Below are positions 1 to 6,299 of a stretch of DNA of 6,299 bases, in pieces (the stretch's first letter is position 1; each line of letters opens with the position of its first letter). Source of the stretch: an uncultured Bacteroides sp. (GTDB taxonomy: Bacteria; Bacteroidota; Bacteroidia; Bacteroidales; Bacteroidaceae); assembly GCA_905197435.1 (NCBI GenBank), contig CAJJYX010000174.1, forward strand, positions 1 through 6,299. Reading direction: 5' to 3'. The notes beneath the pieces were generated by a model. The model did not search any database. It saw nothing but the letters and a program-made list of their open reading frames with translations, and was not told the origin of the DNA. Made by a program: the position numbers and the translations under genes.

Positions 1-4
1 ACCT

Positions 5-23
5 ATTTTGAAAACTTCAAAAT
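5..23. repeat. 8-bp perfect inverted repeat
   Basis: ATTTTGAA at 5-12 and TTCAAAAT at 16-23 are exact reverse complements separated by AAC. The arms are AT-rich, so a stable RNA hairpin is less likely than a protein-binding dyad, but either is possible. It falls in the presumed leader of a leftward transcript. Confidence 0.4.
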
Positions 24-158
24 CCAATCTTTTACCTTTACACAATTTACCTATTTTTTCTCAAAACATTTAGCCTATGAAAAAAACTATTTGCAATCCT
101 TTTACCTAACAACTAATATCCTTTATCAAAAACTATTGTATAATTTATCAAATCCAAA

Positions 159-176
159 TGCAGTTTCCCAACTGCA
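159..176. promoter_or_regulatory. 7-bp inverted repeat beside the leftward -7 site
   Basis: TGCAGTT (159-165) and AACTGCA (170-176) are perfect reverse complements around TCCC. Reading leftwards, the dyad begins four bases after the candidate -7 element at 187-180, so it would cover the transcription start. It could be an operator, or a hairpin at the very 5' end of the leftward mRNA. The pairing is seen directly; the role is inferred. Confidence 0.4.
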
Positions 177-179
177 CTG

Positions 180-210
180 CAAAGGTAAATGCTTTTTTCT
201 TCGCGCGCAA
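180..210 (-). promoter_or_regulatory. Leftward Bacteroides-type promoter candidate
   Basis: On the minus strand the sequence at 187-180 reads TACCTTTG, an exact match to the Bacteroides -7 consensus TAnnTTTG. A TTG lies at 210-208, 20 bp upstream, about where the -33 element is expected. Transcription would start near 173 and leave the window on the left. No gene on this strand lies between here and base 1, so the target is off-window. Short consensus matches occur by chance in AT-rich DNA, which limits confidence. Confidence 0.45.
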
Positions 211-260
211 GAAGCTGATATAATTTCGCATGTTTTATAACATTGTTTTAAACTTCAATT

Positions 261-273
261 GTGTAATTTACAC
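261..273. promoter_or_regulatory. Perfect 6-1-6 palindrome
   Basis: GTGTAA and TTACAC flank a single T and are exact reverse complements. The site lies about 75 bp upstream of the leftward -7 candidate and past the eda terminator, a reasonable place for an activator or repressor site of the off-window leftward gene. No second copy was found in the window. Confidence 0.3.
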
Positions 274-311
274 TTATAAACACTTGTTGTTCAGCAAAAG
301 TCTGTTTTCCC

Positions 312-353
312 TTAAAAAACAAGCCACCGAAGTGCCGAAACACTTCGATGGCT
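312..353 (-). terminator. Rho-independent terminator of the kdgK-eda operon
   Basis: Read on the minus strand, AGCCATCGAAGTG pairs with CACTTCGGTGGCT to give a 13-bp stem with one U-G pair and a six-base loop (335-340). A U-rich tract follows (complement of the A run at 314-319). It begins 40 bases after the eda stop codon. On the plus strand the hairpin is followed by CCCCTTTAAAC, a poor U tract, so it should act mainly on leftward transcription. Confidence 0.85.
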
Positions 354-392
354 GTCCCCTTTAAACACCTTTAAACAAAATGAGTTTCATTT

Positions 393-1061
393 TTATTTTC
401 TTGCTTCGGCAATATATCCTAAAGCTTCTTTACATTTTTCAGTAACGTAAGTCCAGTCTTCAGCAGCGACCTTGTCTTTCGGGAAGAGTTTGGAACCCAT
501 ACCCACACAGAACACACCAGCCTTAATCCAAGAGGTAAGGTTTTCCTGAGTCGGTTCCACTCCGCCGGTCACCATCAGTTTGGACCAGGGCATCGGAGCC
601 AGCAGGCCTTTCACAAGTTTGGTGCCAAGCACGTCACCCGGGAAAATCTTGCAAAGGTCGCAACCGGTTTCCTGTGCGAAGCCCACTTCTGAAACGCTTC
701 CGCATCCCGGAGTATAGGCAACCAGACGACGGTTACAAATCTTGGCTATTTCCGGATTGAACAACGGGCCTACAACAAAGCATGCGCCCAACTGCAGATA
801 CAGCGCCGCAGTGGCAGGATCAACGATAGAGCCTACACCCATAGCCATTTCCGGGCACTCCTTTGCTGCAAACTTCACCACTTCTGCAAATACTTCGTGA
901 GCAAAGTCGCCACGATTTGTAAACTCGAATGCACGGACACCTCCATCATAGCAAGCCTTTACAACTTTCTTTGCCACTTCTGCATCCTTGTGATAAAAGA
1001 CGGGCACCATTCCGGTAGAGCCAATCTTATTCAATACTGCTATCTTATCAAATTTTGCCAT
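393..1061 (-). CDS. eda: KDPG aldolase (2-dehydro-3-deoxy-phosphogluconate aldolase)
   Basis: This 222-residue class I aldolase should split KDPG into pyruvate and glyceraldehyde 3-phosphate in the cytoplasm, the final step of hexuronate breakdown. The E. coli enzyme has 213 residues and the same plan. By alignment from memory, the Schiff-base lysine is Lys138 in LCKIFPGD and the general acid/base is Glu46 in [10 protein letters not shown]. The phosphate-binding strands carry VTGG (164-167) and GMGS (187-190). The ATG start fits the family's N-terminus. It lies 139 bases after kdgK on the same strand, with no convincing promoter between them and a strong terminator after it, so I infer cotranscription with kdgK. 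Compared with E. coli Eda, GAGT is replaced by GVGS (75-78) and the segment PGCGSVSE replaces PGISTVSE. These changes look like a subfamily signature. Activity on 4-hydroxy-2-oxoglutarate or KDPGal cannot be excluded. Confidence 0.92.
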   Translation of the reverse strand: MAKFDKIAVLNKIGSTGMVPVFYHKDAEVAKKVVKACYDGGVRAFEFTNRGDFAHEVFAEVVKFAAKECPEMAMGVGSIVDPATAALYLQLGACFVVGPLFNPEIAKICNRRLVAYTPGCGSVSEVGFAQETGCDLCKIFPGDVLGTKLVKGLLAPMPWSKLMVTGGVEPTQENLTSWIKAGVFCVGMGSKLFPKDKVAAEDWTYVTEKCKEALGYIAEARK

Positions 1062-1200
1062 CTTTCTTAATTGATACCCCTATCCCCTGCAGGAGAAAGA
1101 GGGTAGTTCTTTAAATTATTGGTTTTATTTTATTATCCGAAAGTATAAGGGGAATGTCGAAGCCTGAATCCACTATCATTCAGCCCTGTCATTACCCTTG
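1062..1200. other. kdgK-eda intergenic spacer with GC-rich repeat remnant
   Basis: This spacer has no match to TAnnTTTG on the minus strand, which supports readthrough from kdgK into eda. Positions 1073-1110 hold a C-rich then G-rich segment: TACCC at its left edge and GGGTA at its right edge can pair, with the palindrome CCTGCAGG between them. It resembles the segments on either side of the lacI-uxaA gap. A second weak dyad, CTGAAT (1164-1169) with ATTCAG (1178-1183), lies just after the kdgK stop codon and could form a small stem in the message. Confidence 0.45.
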
Positions 1201-2226
1201 TTAACGCTGTACGCGTCCGCTTGCATCCCCTCCTGCCAACGCTTCCACTTCTTCGGCAGAAACAAGGTTGAAGTCACCGTTGATAGTGTGCTTCAATGCA
1301 GAAGCAGCCACAGCAAACTCAAGTGCGGCGCCCTGGTCGGCTTTTGTCAGCAGACCGTGTATGATACCGCCTGAGAAGGAATCGCCACCACCCACGCGGT
1401 CAACGATAGGATTGATGTCATAACGTTTGGACTCATAGAATTCCTCGCCGTTGTAAATCATTGCTTTCCAGCCGTTGTGGGAAGCAGAGAAAGACTCGCG
1501 CAACGTAGAGATTACGTATTTGAAGCCGAACTCTTCGGCCATCGCCTTGAAGATTCCCTTGTAACCTTCAGCATCTGTCTTGCCGCCTTCCACATCTGCA
1601 TCGGGCTTGAAACCGAGGCAGAGTTCAGCATCTTCTTCGTTGCCGATGCAAACATCGACATACTGCATCAAAGGCTTCATGACGGACTGGGCTTTTTCCT
1701 TGGTCCAAAGTTTCTTGCGGAAGTTGAGGTCTACCGACACCGTAACGCCATGACGCTTGGCGGCCTCGCATGCCAAGCGGGTCAGTTCGGCAGCCTTGTC
1801 GGAGATGGCGGGAGTAATACCGGACCAATGGAACCAATCGGCACCTTCCATAATAGCATCGAAATCAAAATCTGCCGCATCGGCTTCGGCTATGGCAGAG
1901 TGTGCACGGTCATAGATTACCTTACTGGGACGCATGGATGCACCGCTCTCAAGATAGTAGATACCTACACGGTCACCACCACGTGCAATGAAATCTGTCT
2001 TTACGCCATACTTGCGCAGTGCATTGACAGCCGACTGGCCAATTTCATGTTTCGGCAATTTGGTTACAAAATAAGCATCATGTCCGTAGTTGGCACAGCT
2101 GACAGCCACATTGGCCTCGCCACCACCATATACTACATCAAAAGAGTCGGACTGCACAAAACGGGTGTTTCCCGGAGTAGACAGCCTCAGCATGATTTCA
2201 CCTAATGTAACGACTTTCTTTCCCAT
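1201..2226 (-). CDS. kdgK: 2-keto-3-deoxygluconate kinase, PfkB family
   Basis: This 341-residue cytoplasmic sugar kinase should phosphorylate 2-keto-3-deoxygluconate with ATP to give KDPG, the substrate of the adjacent aldolase. PfkB (ribokinase-like) features are clear: GEIMLRL at the N-terminus (9-15), the substrate-binding GGGEANVAV (34-42), DLNFRKKLW (166-174), NEEDAE (196-201), and the anion-hole signature DRVGGGDSFSGG (276-287) with Asp282 as the expected catalytic base. The length is normal for the family. Assignment to KDG rather than fructose or another sugar rests on overall resemblance to KdgK and on the neighbours eda and uxaA. The ATG start directly precedes the conserved first strand. 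It is the first gene of a leftward operon with eda and is divergent from the LacI-type regulator. The probable promoter is about 140 bases upstream and overlaps an operator-like site. Confidence 0.9.
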   Translation of the reverse strand: MGKKVVTLGEIMLRLSTPGNTRFVQSDSFDVVYGGGEANVAVSCANYGHDAYFVTKLPKHEIGQSAVNALRKYGVKTDFIARGGDRVGIYYLESGASMRPSKVIYDRAHSAIAEADAADFDFDAIMEGADWFHWSGITPAISDKAAELTRLACEAAKRHGVTVSVDLNFRKKLWTKEKAQSVMKPLMQYVDVCIGNEEDAELCLGFKPDADVEGGKTDAEGYKGIFKAMAEEFGFKYVISTLRESFSASHNGWKAMIYNGEEFYESKRYDINPIVDRVGGGDSFSGGIIHGLLTKADQGAALEFAVAASALKHTINGDFNLVSAEEVEALAGGDASGRVQR

Positions 2227-2353
2227 AATCTTATTTATTTTTTAATATGTGATTAATTTAGAACTTTCAATTTGTCATTTTAGGGCCAAAAATAGCCTTA
2301 ATCACCTGATACCATGGAGAGTAAACTAAAATACGGTTCGTTCTTCATAGCCT
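2227..2353 (-). other. Long leader of kdgK
   Basis: If the promoter at 2367-2395 is used, kdgK has an unusually long untranslated leader of about 130 bases. It contains a possible 16-codon reading frame (2348 to 2298, MKNEPYFSLLSMVSGD) with no visible ribosome binding site. It also contains TATTTTTG (2294-2287), a second match to TAnnTTTG that lacks a TTTG or TTG at the right distance. No strong hairpin or recognisable riboswitch was seen. Confidence 0.35.
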
Positions 2354-2369
2354 TCGTGTGCGGGCACAA
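2354..2369. promoter_or_regulatory. Operator candidate O1 for the LacI-family regulator
   Basis: TCGTGTGCGGGCACAA is an imperfect palindrome with a central CG, as in many LacI-family operators; its core TGTGC-GG-GCACA is perfectly symmetric. It overlaps the leftward -7 element (2374-2367) and the predicted start of the kdgK-eda transcript, so bound repressor would block that promoter. A near copy lies 82 bp away at 2436-2451. Both lie beside the regulator gene, the usual place for an autoregulated local LacI factor. Binding is inferred. Confidence 0.65.
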
Positions 2370-2395
2370 AGATACAATAATTTTTGAAATACAAA
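2367..2395 (-). promoter_or_regulatory. Promoter candidate for kdgK-eda
   Basis: On the minus strand TATCTTTG (2374-2367) matches the Bacteroides -7 consensus TAnnTTTG, and TTTG (2395-2392) lies 17 bp upstream as a -33 element, slightly closer than usual. The -33 region interleaves with that of the rightward promoter, so the two promoters are divergent and overlapping. The predicted start is near 2360, inside operator candidate O1. Confidence 0.5.
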
Positions 2396-2412
2396 AAATT
2401 ATCATATATTTG
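2383..2412 (+). promoter_or_regulatory. Promoter candidate for the lacI-type gene and uxaA
   Basis: TATATTTG (2405-2412) is an exact match to the Bacteroides -7 consensus and TTTG (2383-2386) lies 18 bp upstream. The start would be near 2418-2420, giving a leader of about 50 bases before the ATG at 2469. Operator candidate O2 falls inside that leader. The same stretch overlaps the -33 element of the leftward promoter. Confidence 0.6.
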
Positions 2413-2435
2413 TCCGGCAAATATTAAGATTATTA

Positions 2436-2451
2436 TTGTGTACGAGCACAA
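2436..2451. promoter_or_regulatory. Operator candidate O2 for the LacI-family regulator
   Basis: TTGTGTACGAGCACAA has perfect TTGTG and CACAA outer arms around a central CG. It matches O1 at 13 of 16 positions: T/C at position 2 and A/G at positions 7 and 11 differ, all transitions. It lies about 17-32 bases after the predicted rightward start, where a bound repressor would act as a roadblock and autoregulate its own gene. Centres of O1 and O2 are 82 bp apart, close to eight helical turns, which would suit looping. Confidence 0.65.
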
Positions 2452-2468
2452 GAAACAAAAAAGAACCC

Positions 2469-3527
2469 ATGCCAGAAAGAATCAGAATAAAAGATATCGC
2501 CAAGATGGCAGATGTTTCGGTGGGAACCGTCGACCGTGTGATTCACGGACGCAGCGGCGTTTCCGAATCCAGTAGGAAGCGGGTGGAAGAAATCCTGAAG
2601 CAACTGGATTATCAGCCCAACATGTATGCCAGCGCACTGGCTTCTAACAAGAAGTATGCATTTGCCTGCCTATTGCCGCAGCACGAGAAAGGAGAATACT
2701 GGACAGACGTGGAAACAGGCATACACAATGCCGTGGAGACTTACTCTGATTTCAACGTCGCCGTACACCTCTCTTATTATGACCCCTACGATTACCATTC
2801 ATTCGTGGAAGCCTCCGGACAGATTCTGACACTCGAGCCGGACGGAGTAATGCTTGCCCCTACCGTTCCGCAATATACCAAGCCTTTCACTGATGAATTG
2901 ACGTTGCATCATATACCTTATATATATATAGATTCCAATATAAAGGAAGAACCTGCCCTCTCCTTCTACGGACAAAACTCTCACCAAAGCGGATATTTTG
3001 CCGCCCGCATATTGATGTTGCTTGCCGGAGAAGACGCGCAGGAAATAGTCATCTTCCGCAAGATAAATGAAGGAATTGTAGGTTCAAACCAGCAGGAACG
3101 CCGCGAAATAGGTTTTCGCGAATACATGCAGGAGCATCATCCCACCTGCCACATCTGGGAACTGGACCTGCACGCCAAGCGCGACAGCGAGGATACACAG
3201 ATGCTGGACGAGTTTTTTCTGCAACATCCGACCGTGAAGAACGGTATCACTTTCAATTCCAAAGCATACATCATCGGGGAATACTTGCTGAAGAAACAGA
3301 AAAAGGATTTCAACTTGATGGGCTATGACTTGCTGCAACGCAACGTAGACTGCCTGAAGCAGGGAAGCATCTTTTTTCTCATAGCACAGCAACCTACCCT
3401 GCAAGGATTCGACGGCATCAAGTCACTGTGCGAATACTTGATTCTGAAGAAGGAAATCACAAGGGAGAACTTCATGCCGATTGACCTGCTGACGAAAGAG
3501 AATATCGAGTTCTATTACAATAAATAA
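2469..3527 (+). CDS. LacI-family transcriptional regulator
   Basis: This 352-residue protein has an N-terminal LacI helix-turn-helix: KDIAKMADVSVGTVDRVIHG (residues 8-27) followed by VSESSRKRVEEILKQLDYQPN (31-51 as a whole), matching the family pattern that ends in YxPN. A hinge region (about 52-60) leads into a periplasmic-binding-protein-like effector domain from about residue 62 to the end, with segments such as YIDSN and FYGQNSHQSGY that look like sugar-pocket regions. I chose ATG 2469; an in-frame TTG at 2436 would add 11 poorly conserved residues encoded by operator candidate O2. The gene is divergent from kdgK-eda and upstream of uxaA on the same strand, so I infer that it controls hexuronate catabolism in response to a pathway intermediate such as KDG or a uronate. 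The effector cannot be read from the sequence. Repression is the likely mode given the operator positions. Confidence 0.88.
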   Translation: MPERIRIKDIAKMADVSVGTVDRVIHGRSGVSESSRKRVEEILKQLDYQPNMYASALASNKKYAFACLLPQHEKGEYWTDVETGIHNAVETYSDFNVAVHLSYYDPYDYHSFVEASGQILTLEPDGVMLAPTVPQYTKPFTDELTLHHIPYIYIDSNIKEEPALSFYGQNSHQSGYFAARILMLLAGEDAQEIVIFRKINEGIVGSNQQERREIGFREYMQEHHPTCHIWELDLHAKRDSEDTQMLDEFFLQHPTVKNGITFNSKAYIIGEYLLKKQKKDFNLMGYDLLQRNVDCLKQGSIFFLIAQQPTLQGFDGIKSLCEYLILKKEITRENFMPIDLLTKENIEFYYNK

Positions 3528-3660
3528 AAATACCCCACCCCTCGCTCCTCCCGAAGGGAAAGGTAAAACAGTTCTGCAAGCAAAATCCTCCCATGCAAGG
3601 AGTAAATGGAATATTCTCCTCCCTCTTTAGCAGGGGACGGAGGACTAACAACCAGCATCA
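3528..3660. other. lacI-uxaA spacer with GC-rich repeat-like ends
   Basis: The gap has C-rich and G-rich segments at both ends: 3532-3563 (ACCCCACCCC onward, with the small hairpin TCCCGAAGGGA at 3549-3559) and 3617-3644 (TCCTCC pairing with GGAGGA). The second segment, read in reverse, shares TCCCCTGC and AAAGAGGG with the kdgK-eda spacer. No match to TAnnTTTG with an upstream TTTG was found, and no terminator with a U tract, so uxaA is probably expressed by readthrough from the regulator's promoter. Confidence 0.45.
3639..3644 (+). promoter_or_regulatory. Shine-Dalgarno-like GGAGGA in a hairpin arm
   Basis: GGAGGA lies 16 bases before the uxaA ATG, farther than a normal ribosome binding site. 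It is also the right arm of a 6-bp stem with TCCTCC (3617-3622). Bacteroides genes seldom need such a site, so it may be incidental to the repeat. If used, it would be hidden when the hairpin forms. Confidence 0.25.
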
Positions 3661-5172
3661 ATGAAAACAAAGTACCTGAAAATCAACCCGGCCGACAATG
3701 TCGCAGTGGCCATTGTAGCGCTGTCTGCAGGTGAAAAAATCACGGTAGACGGGAAAGAAATCACATTGAACGAGGATATTCCAGCCGGACACAAATTTGC
3801 ACTGAAAGATTTTGCTGAGGGCGAAGACGTCATTAAATACGGATACCCCATCGGCCATGCCAGAAAGGCGCAAAAGCAGGGAGATTGGATGAATGAAAAC
3901 AACATCAAGACCAACTTGTCGGGGTTACTGGAGTACACATACAACCCTGTCGATGCCGATCTCAGCTCTACGGTCCAAAACCTCAACTTTAGCAAGTCGA
4001 ACCTGACCTTTAAAGGATACAAACGTAAGAACGGAGATGTAGGCGTACGCAATGAAATATGGATTATTCCGACAGTGGGCTGTGTCAACGGAATCATCAA
4101 CCGGCTTGCCGAAGGCTTGCGCCGCGAGACGGGTGGAAAAGGTGTGGATGCAATCATGGCCTATCCGCACAACTACGGTTGTTCCCAGCTGGGTGACGAC
4201 CATGAGAATACAAAGAGAATCCTTCGTGACATGGTGTTGCATCCCAATGCAGGAGCTGTGCTTGTGGTAGGCCTGGGGTGTGAAAACAACCAACCGGACG
4301 CATTCCGCGAGTTCCTGGGAGATTATGACCAAGACCGTGTGAAATTTATGGTTGCCCAAAAAGTGGGCGATGAATATGAAGAAGGCATGAAGCTGCTACG
4401 CGGACTTTATGCCAAAGCCTGTCAGGACCGGCGTGAGGATATTCCTCTAAGCGAACTGCGCGTAGGCTTGAAGTGCGGTGGGTCAGACGGTTTCTCCGGC
4501 ATCACCGCCAATCCTCTATTGGGCATGTTCTCCGACTTCCTTGTGGCACAAGGCGGTACCAGCGTACTGACGGAAGTCCCGGAAATGTTTGGTGCAGAAA
4601 CCATTCTGATGAATCGCTGCCGCACCAAGGAATTGTTCGAGGCTACCGTGAAGCTGATCAATGACTTCAAGGAATACTTCCTCTCACACGGCGAGCCGGT
4701 GGGCGAAAATCCATCTCCGGGCAATAAGGCGGGTGGCATCTCGACACTGGAAGACAAGGCGCTGGGATGCACGCAAAAGTGCGGCAAGAGCTATGTGGAA
4801 GGAGTTCTTCCGTATGGCGAGCGTCTGAAAGCAAAAGGACTGAACCTGTTGTCCGCTCCGGGAAACGACCTTGTTGCAACCACTGCCCTCGCCTCTTGCG
4901 GATGCCACATGGTGCTGTTCACCACAGGACGCGGAACACCGTTTGGAACCTATGTGCCGACCCTGAAGATTTCCACCAACTCCACACTGGCAAAGAACAA
5001 ACCGGGCTGGATTGACTTCAACGCCGGGGTAATCATCGAGAACGAGCCGATGGAGAAAACCTGCGGGCGCTTCATCGAATATATCATCCAAGTAGCAAGC
5101 GGCGAACTCGTGAACAATGAAAAGAAAGGCTACAAGGAAATAGCCATCTTCAAGACCGGAGTAACTTTGTGA
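3661..5172 (+). CDS. uxaA: Altronate dehydratase
   Basis: This 503-residue cytoplasmic enzyme should dehydrate D-altronate to 2-keto-3-deoxygluconate, which the divergent kdgK product then phosphorylates. The sequence follows E. coli UxaA (about 495 residues) from end to end as I recall it. The N-terminal SAF-like domain occupies about 1-75 (NVAVAIVALSAGEKI, GHKFALKDFAEGEDVIKYG). The catalytic UxaA/GarD-type region follows with GDVGVRNEIWI (125-135), YGCSQLGDDHENT (172-184), GLGCENN (204-210), CGGSDGFSGITANP (272-285), NPSPGNKAGGI (350-360), LGCTQK (368-373) and GRGTPFG (423-429). The C-terminus IFKTGVTL closely matches that of E. coli. Conserved cysteines at 174, 207, 272 and 370 are present; the family is iron-dependent. 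The ATG start gives the expected N-terminus. It follows the regulator by 133 bases and ends just before a strong terminator. A galactarate or other sugar-acid dehydratase role is less likely given KDG kinase nearby. Confidence 0.93.
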   Translation: MKTKYLKINPADNVAVAIVALSAGEKITVDGKEITLNEDIPAGHKFALKDFAEGEDVIKYGYPIGHARKAQKQGDWMNENNIKTNLSGLLEYTYNPVDADLSSTVQNLNFSKSNLTFKGYKRKNGDVGVRNEIWIIPTVGCVNGIINRLAEGLRRETGGKGVDAIMAYPHNYGCSQLGDDHENTKRILRDMVLHPNAGAVLVVGLGCENNQPDAFREFLGDYDQDRVKFMVAQKVGDEYEEGMKLLRGLYAKACQDRREDIPLSELRVGLKCGGSDGFSGITANPLLGMFSDFLVAQGGTSVLTEVPEMFGAETILMNRCRTKELFEATVKLINDFKEYFLSHGEPVGENPSPGNKAGGISTLEDKALGCTQKCGKSYVEGVLPYGERLKAKGLNLLSAPGNDLVATTALASCGCHMVLFTTGRGTPFGTYVPTLKISTNSTLAKNKPGWIDFNAGVIIENEPMEKTCGRFIEYIIQVASGELVNNEKKGYKEIAIFKTGVTL

Positions 5173-5208
5173 ATCGAGAATTAAAAATTAAAGACGGATA
5201 TATATATG

Positions 5209-5250
5209 AAGGGCGGACAAAACCATTTTGTACCGCTCTTTGTTTTTGTT
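5209..5250 (+). terminator. Rho-independent terminator after uxaA
   Basis: The arms 5209-5222 and 5226-5240 pair into a stem of about 14 bp with one bulged A (5232 or 5217) and one G-U pair, closed by the three-base loop CCA. The tract TGTTTTTGTT follows directly. It begins 36 bases after the uxaA stop codon. The right arm also carries the -33 element of the next promoter. Confidence 0.8.
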
Positions 5251-5257
5251 ACCTTTG
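5227..5257 (+). promoter_or_regulatory. Promoter of the NhaC-family gene
   Basis: TTTG (5227-5230) and TACCTTTG (5250-5257) match the Bacteroides -33 and -7 elements, with 19 bp between them. The predicted start is near 5263, leaving a leader of about 40 bases before ATG 5305. A small dyad, GAAAT-TG-ATTTC (5262-5273), sits at the start point. No O1/O2-like operator was found here, so this gene may be regulated separately from the uronate genes. Confidence 0.7.
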
Positions 5258-5304
5258 CGGCGAAATTGATTTCACCCATTAATCTCGACCAAAACAGTAC
5301 AACT

Positions 5305-6299
5305 ATGTCAACAACAATCGATACAACCCCTAAACAGAAAAGTGGCTGGTGGGCACTTAGTCCGTTGGCGGTGTTCCTTTGCCTCTATCTGGTGACTTCA
5401 CTCTTCGTAAACGATTTCTACAAAGTTCCCATCACGGTAGCCTTCCTCGCCTCGTCCTGCTATGCCATCGCCATCACACGCGGGCTGAATCTGGAGCAGC
5501 GCATCCATCAATTCTCCATAGGTGCCAGCAACAAGAACATCATGCTGATGGTATGGATATTCGTCCTTGCAGGAGCATTCGCCCAAAGCGCCAAGCAGAT
5601 GGGAGCCATCGATGCAACGGTGAATCTGACTCTGCACATATTGCCGGACAACCTGCTGCTGGCAGGCATTTTCATTGCCGCCTGTTTCATCTCCCTCTCA
5701 GTAGGGACAAGCGTAGGAACCATCGTAGCACTGACCCCCGTAGCCGTAGGACTGGCAGAAAAAACAGGCATCGACCTGCCCTATATGGTTGCCATTGTGG
5801 TGGGAGGTTCGTTTTTCGGAGATAACCTGTCCTTCATATCCGATACTACCATTGCATCGACCAAGACACAGGACTGTGTGATGAAGGACAAGTTCCGCGT
5901 AAACTTTATGATTGTGGTACCGGCAGCCCTCATCGTGCTGGGCATCTATATCTTCCAAGGATTGTCCGTCTCTGCCTCACCGCAAGTACAGGCCATCGAA
6001 TGGATAAAGGTAATCCCCTACCTCATCGTACTGGGCACAGCCATAGCCGGCGTCAACGTCATGCTGGTACTGCTACTGGGCATCATCTCGACAGGACTCA
6101 TCGGCATCTGCACGGCAACAGGCTTCTTCGGCATCATCCCCGCTTCTGCCGAAAGCACGAGTGCAGGAACCGCTTTCTTCGACTGGTTCGGAGCCATGGG
6201 AACAGGCATCACCGGTATGGGCGAACTCATCATTATCACCCTGCTGGCCGGAGGCATGCTCGAAATCATCCGCTACAACGGCGGCATCGACTTCATCAT
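5305..6299 (+). CDS. NhaC-family Na+/H+ antiporter, 3' end beyond the window
   Basis: An open frame of 331 codons runs from ATG 5305 through the window edge with no stop, so the C-terminus is missing. It encodes an inner-membrane protein with about nine or ten hydrophobic segments, roughly at 17-35, 43-58, 79-95, 112-133, 137-150, 161-172, 200-220, 236-252, 253-275 and 305-319. The NhaC/antiporter signature GGSFFGDNLSFISDTT (167-182) is clear, with acidic residues Asp173 and Asp180 likely in ion binding. SVGTSVGTIVALTPVA (132-147) matches the other conserved glycine/threonine-rich segment. The ATG precedes a short hydrophilic tail and the first membrane helix. It has its own promoter after a terminator. 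Sodium/proton exchange is the family role; NhaC relatives also exchange organic solutes (for example malate/lactate), so a uronate- or carboxylate-linked role is possible but unproven. Confidence 0.85.
   Translation, partial: MSTTIDTTPKQKSGWWALSPLAVFLCLYLVTSLFVNDFYKVPITVAFLASSCYAIAITRGLNLEQRIHQFSIGASNKNIMLMVWIFVLAGAFAQSAKQMGAIDATVNLTLHILPDNLLLAGIFIAACFISLSVGTSVGTIVALTPVAVGLAEKTGIDLPYMVAIVVGGSFFGDNLSFISDTTIASTKTQDCVMKDKFRVNFMIVVPAALIVLGIYIFQGLSVSASPQVQAIEWIKVIPYLIVLGTAIAGVNVMLVLLLGIISTGLIGICTATGFFGIIPASAESTSAGTAFFDWFGAMGTGITGMGELIIITLLAGGMLEIIRYNGGIDFI

Larger units (their letters stand above)
1..311. other. AT-rich intergenic region, no gene
   Basis: No reading frame of useful length lies here on either strand; stops are frequent in all frames. 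The content is regulatory-looking: a leftward Bacteroides-type promoter candidate near 180-210, inverted repeats at 5-23, 159-176 and 261-273, and a degenerate direct repeat in which ACCTATTTT occurs at 1 and 49 and CAATC(C)TTTTACCT occurs at 25 and 94. I infer that it is the upstream and leader region of a gene transcribed leftwards that starts beyond the left edge. Confidence 0.6.

Overview
The window looks like a chromosomal segment of a gut Bacteroides or close relative. Three things point there: AT-rich intergenic DNA around coding sequence of moderate GC, promoter-like sites fitting the Bacteroides -7/-33 pattern (TAnnTTTG with TTTG or TTG upstream), and a lack of conventional ribosome binding sites. 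No mobile element, tRNA, rRNA or CRISPR array was seen. Genus and product names rest on recalled family sequences, not on a search.

Layout, left to right. Bases 1-392 hold no gene. They contain a probable promoter and leader for a leftward gene outside the window, several inverted repeats, and the terminator of the first operon. Two leftward genes follow: an Eda-type KDPG aldolase (393-1061) and, upstream of it, a 2-keto-3-deoxygluconate kinase (1201-2226). A 242-base divergent regulatory region (2227-2468) separates them from a rightward LacI-family regulator (2469-3527) and an altronate dehydratase, uxaA (3661-5172). A strong hairpin terminator overlapping a new Bacteroides-type promoter comes next. 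The window ends inside an NhaC-family Na+/H+ antiporter (5305 to the end, cut by the window edge).

Together the three enzymes form the last half of the hexuronate (galacturonate) pathway: altronate to 2-keto-3-deoxygluconate (UxaA), to KDPG (KdgK), to pyruvate and glyceraldehyde 3-phosphate (Eda). The isomerase (UxaC) and tagaturonate reductase (UxaB) are not in this window. The regulator is divergent from kdgK-eda and in line with uxaA, so it is the obvious candidate controller.

The most interesting observation is in the divergent region. Two near-identical LacI-style operator candidates (TCGTGTGCGGGCACAA at 2354-2369 and TTGTGTACGAGCACAA at 2436-2451) are centred 82 bp apart on a central CG. 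One overlaps the leftward -7 element and the other lies just downstream of the rightward promoter. This suggests repression of both arms, possibly through a DNA loop, with autoregulation. I see no complete, obviously undescribed multi-gene system here. The novelty lies in regulatory architecture and in what the antiporter is doing beside uronate genes.
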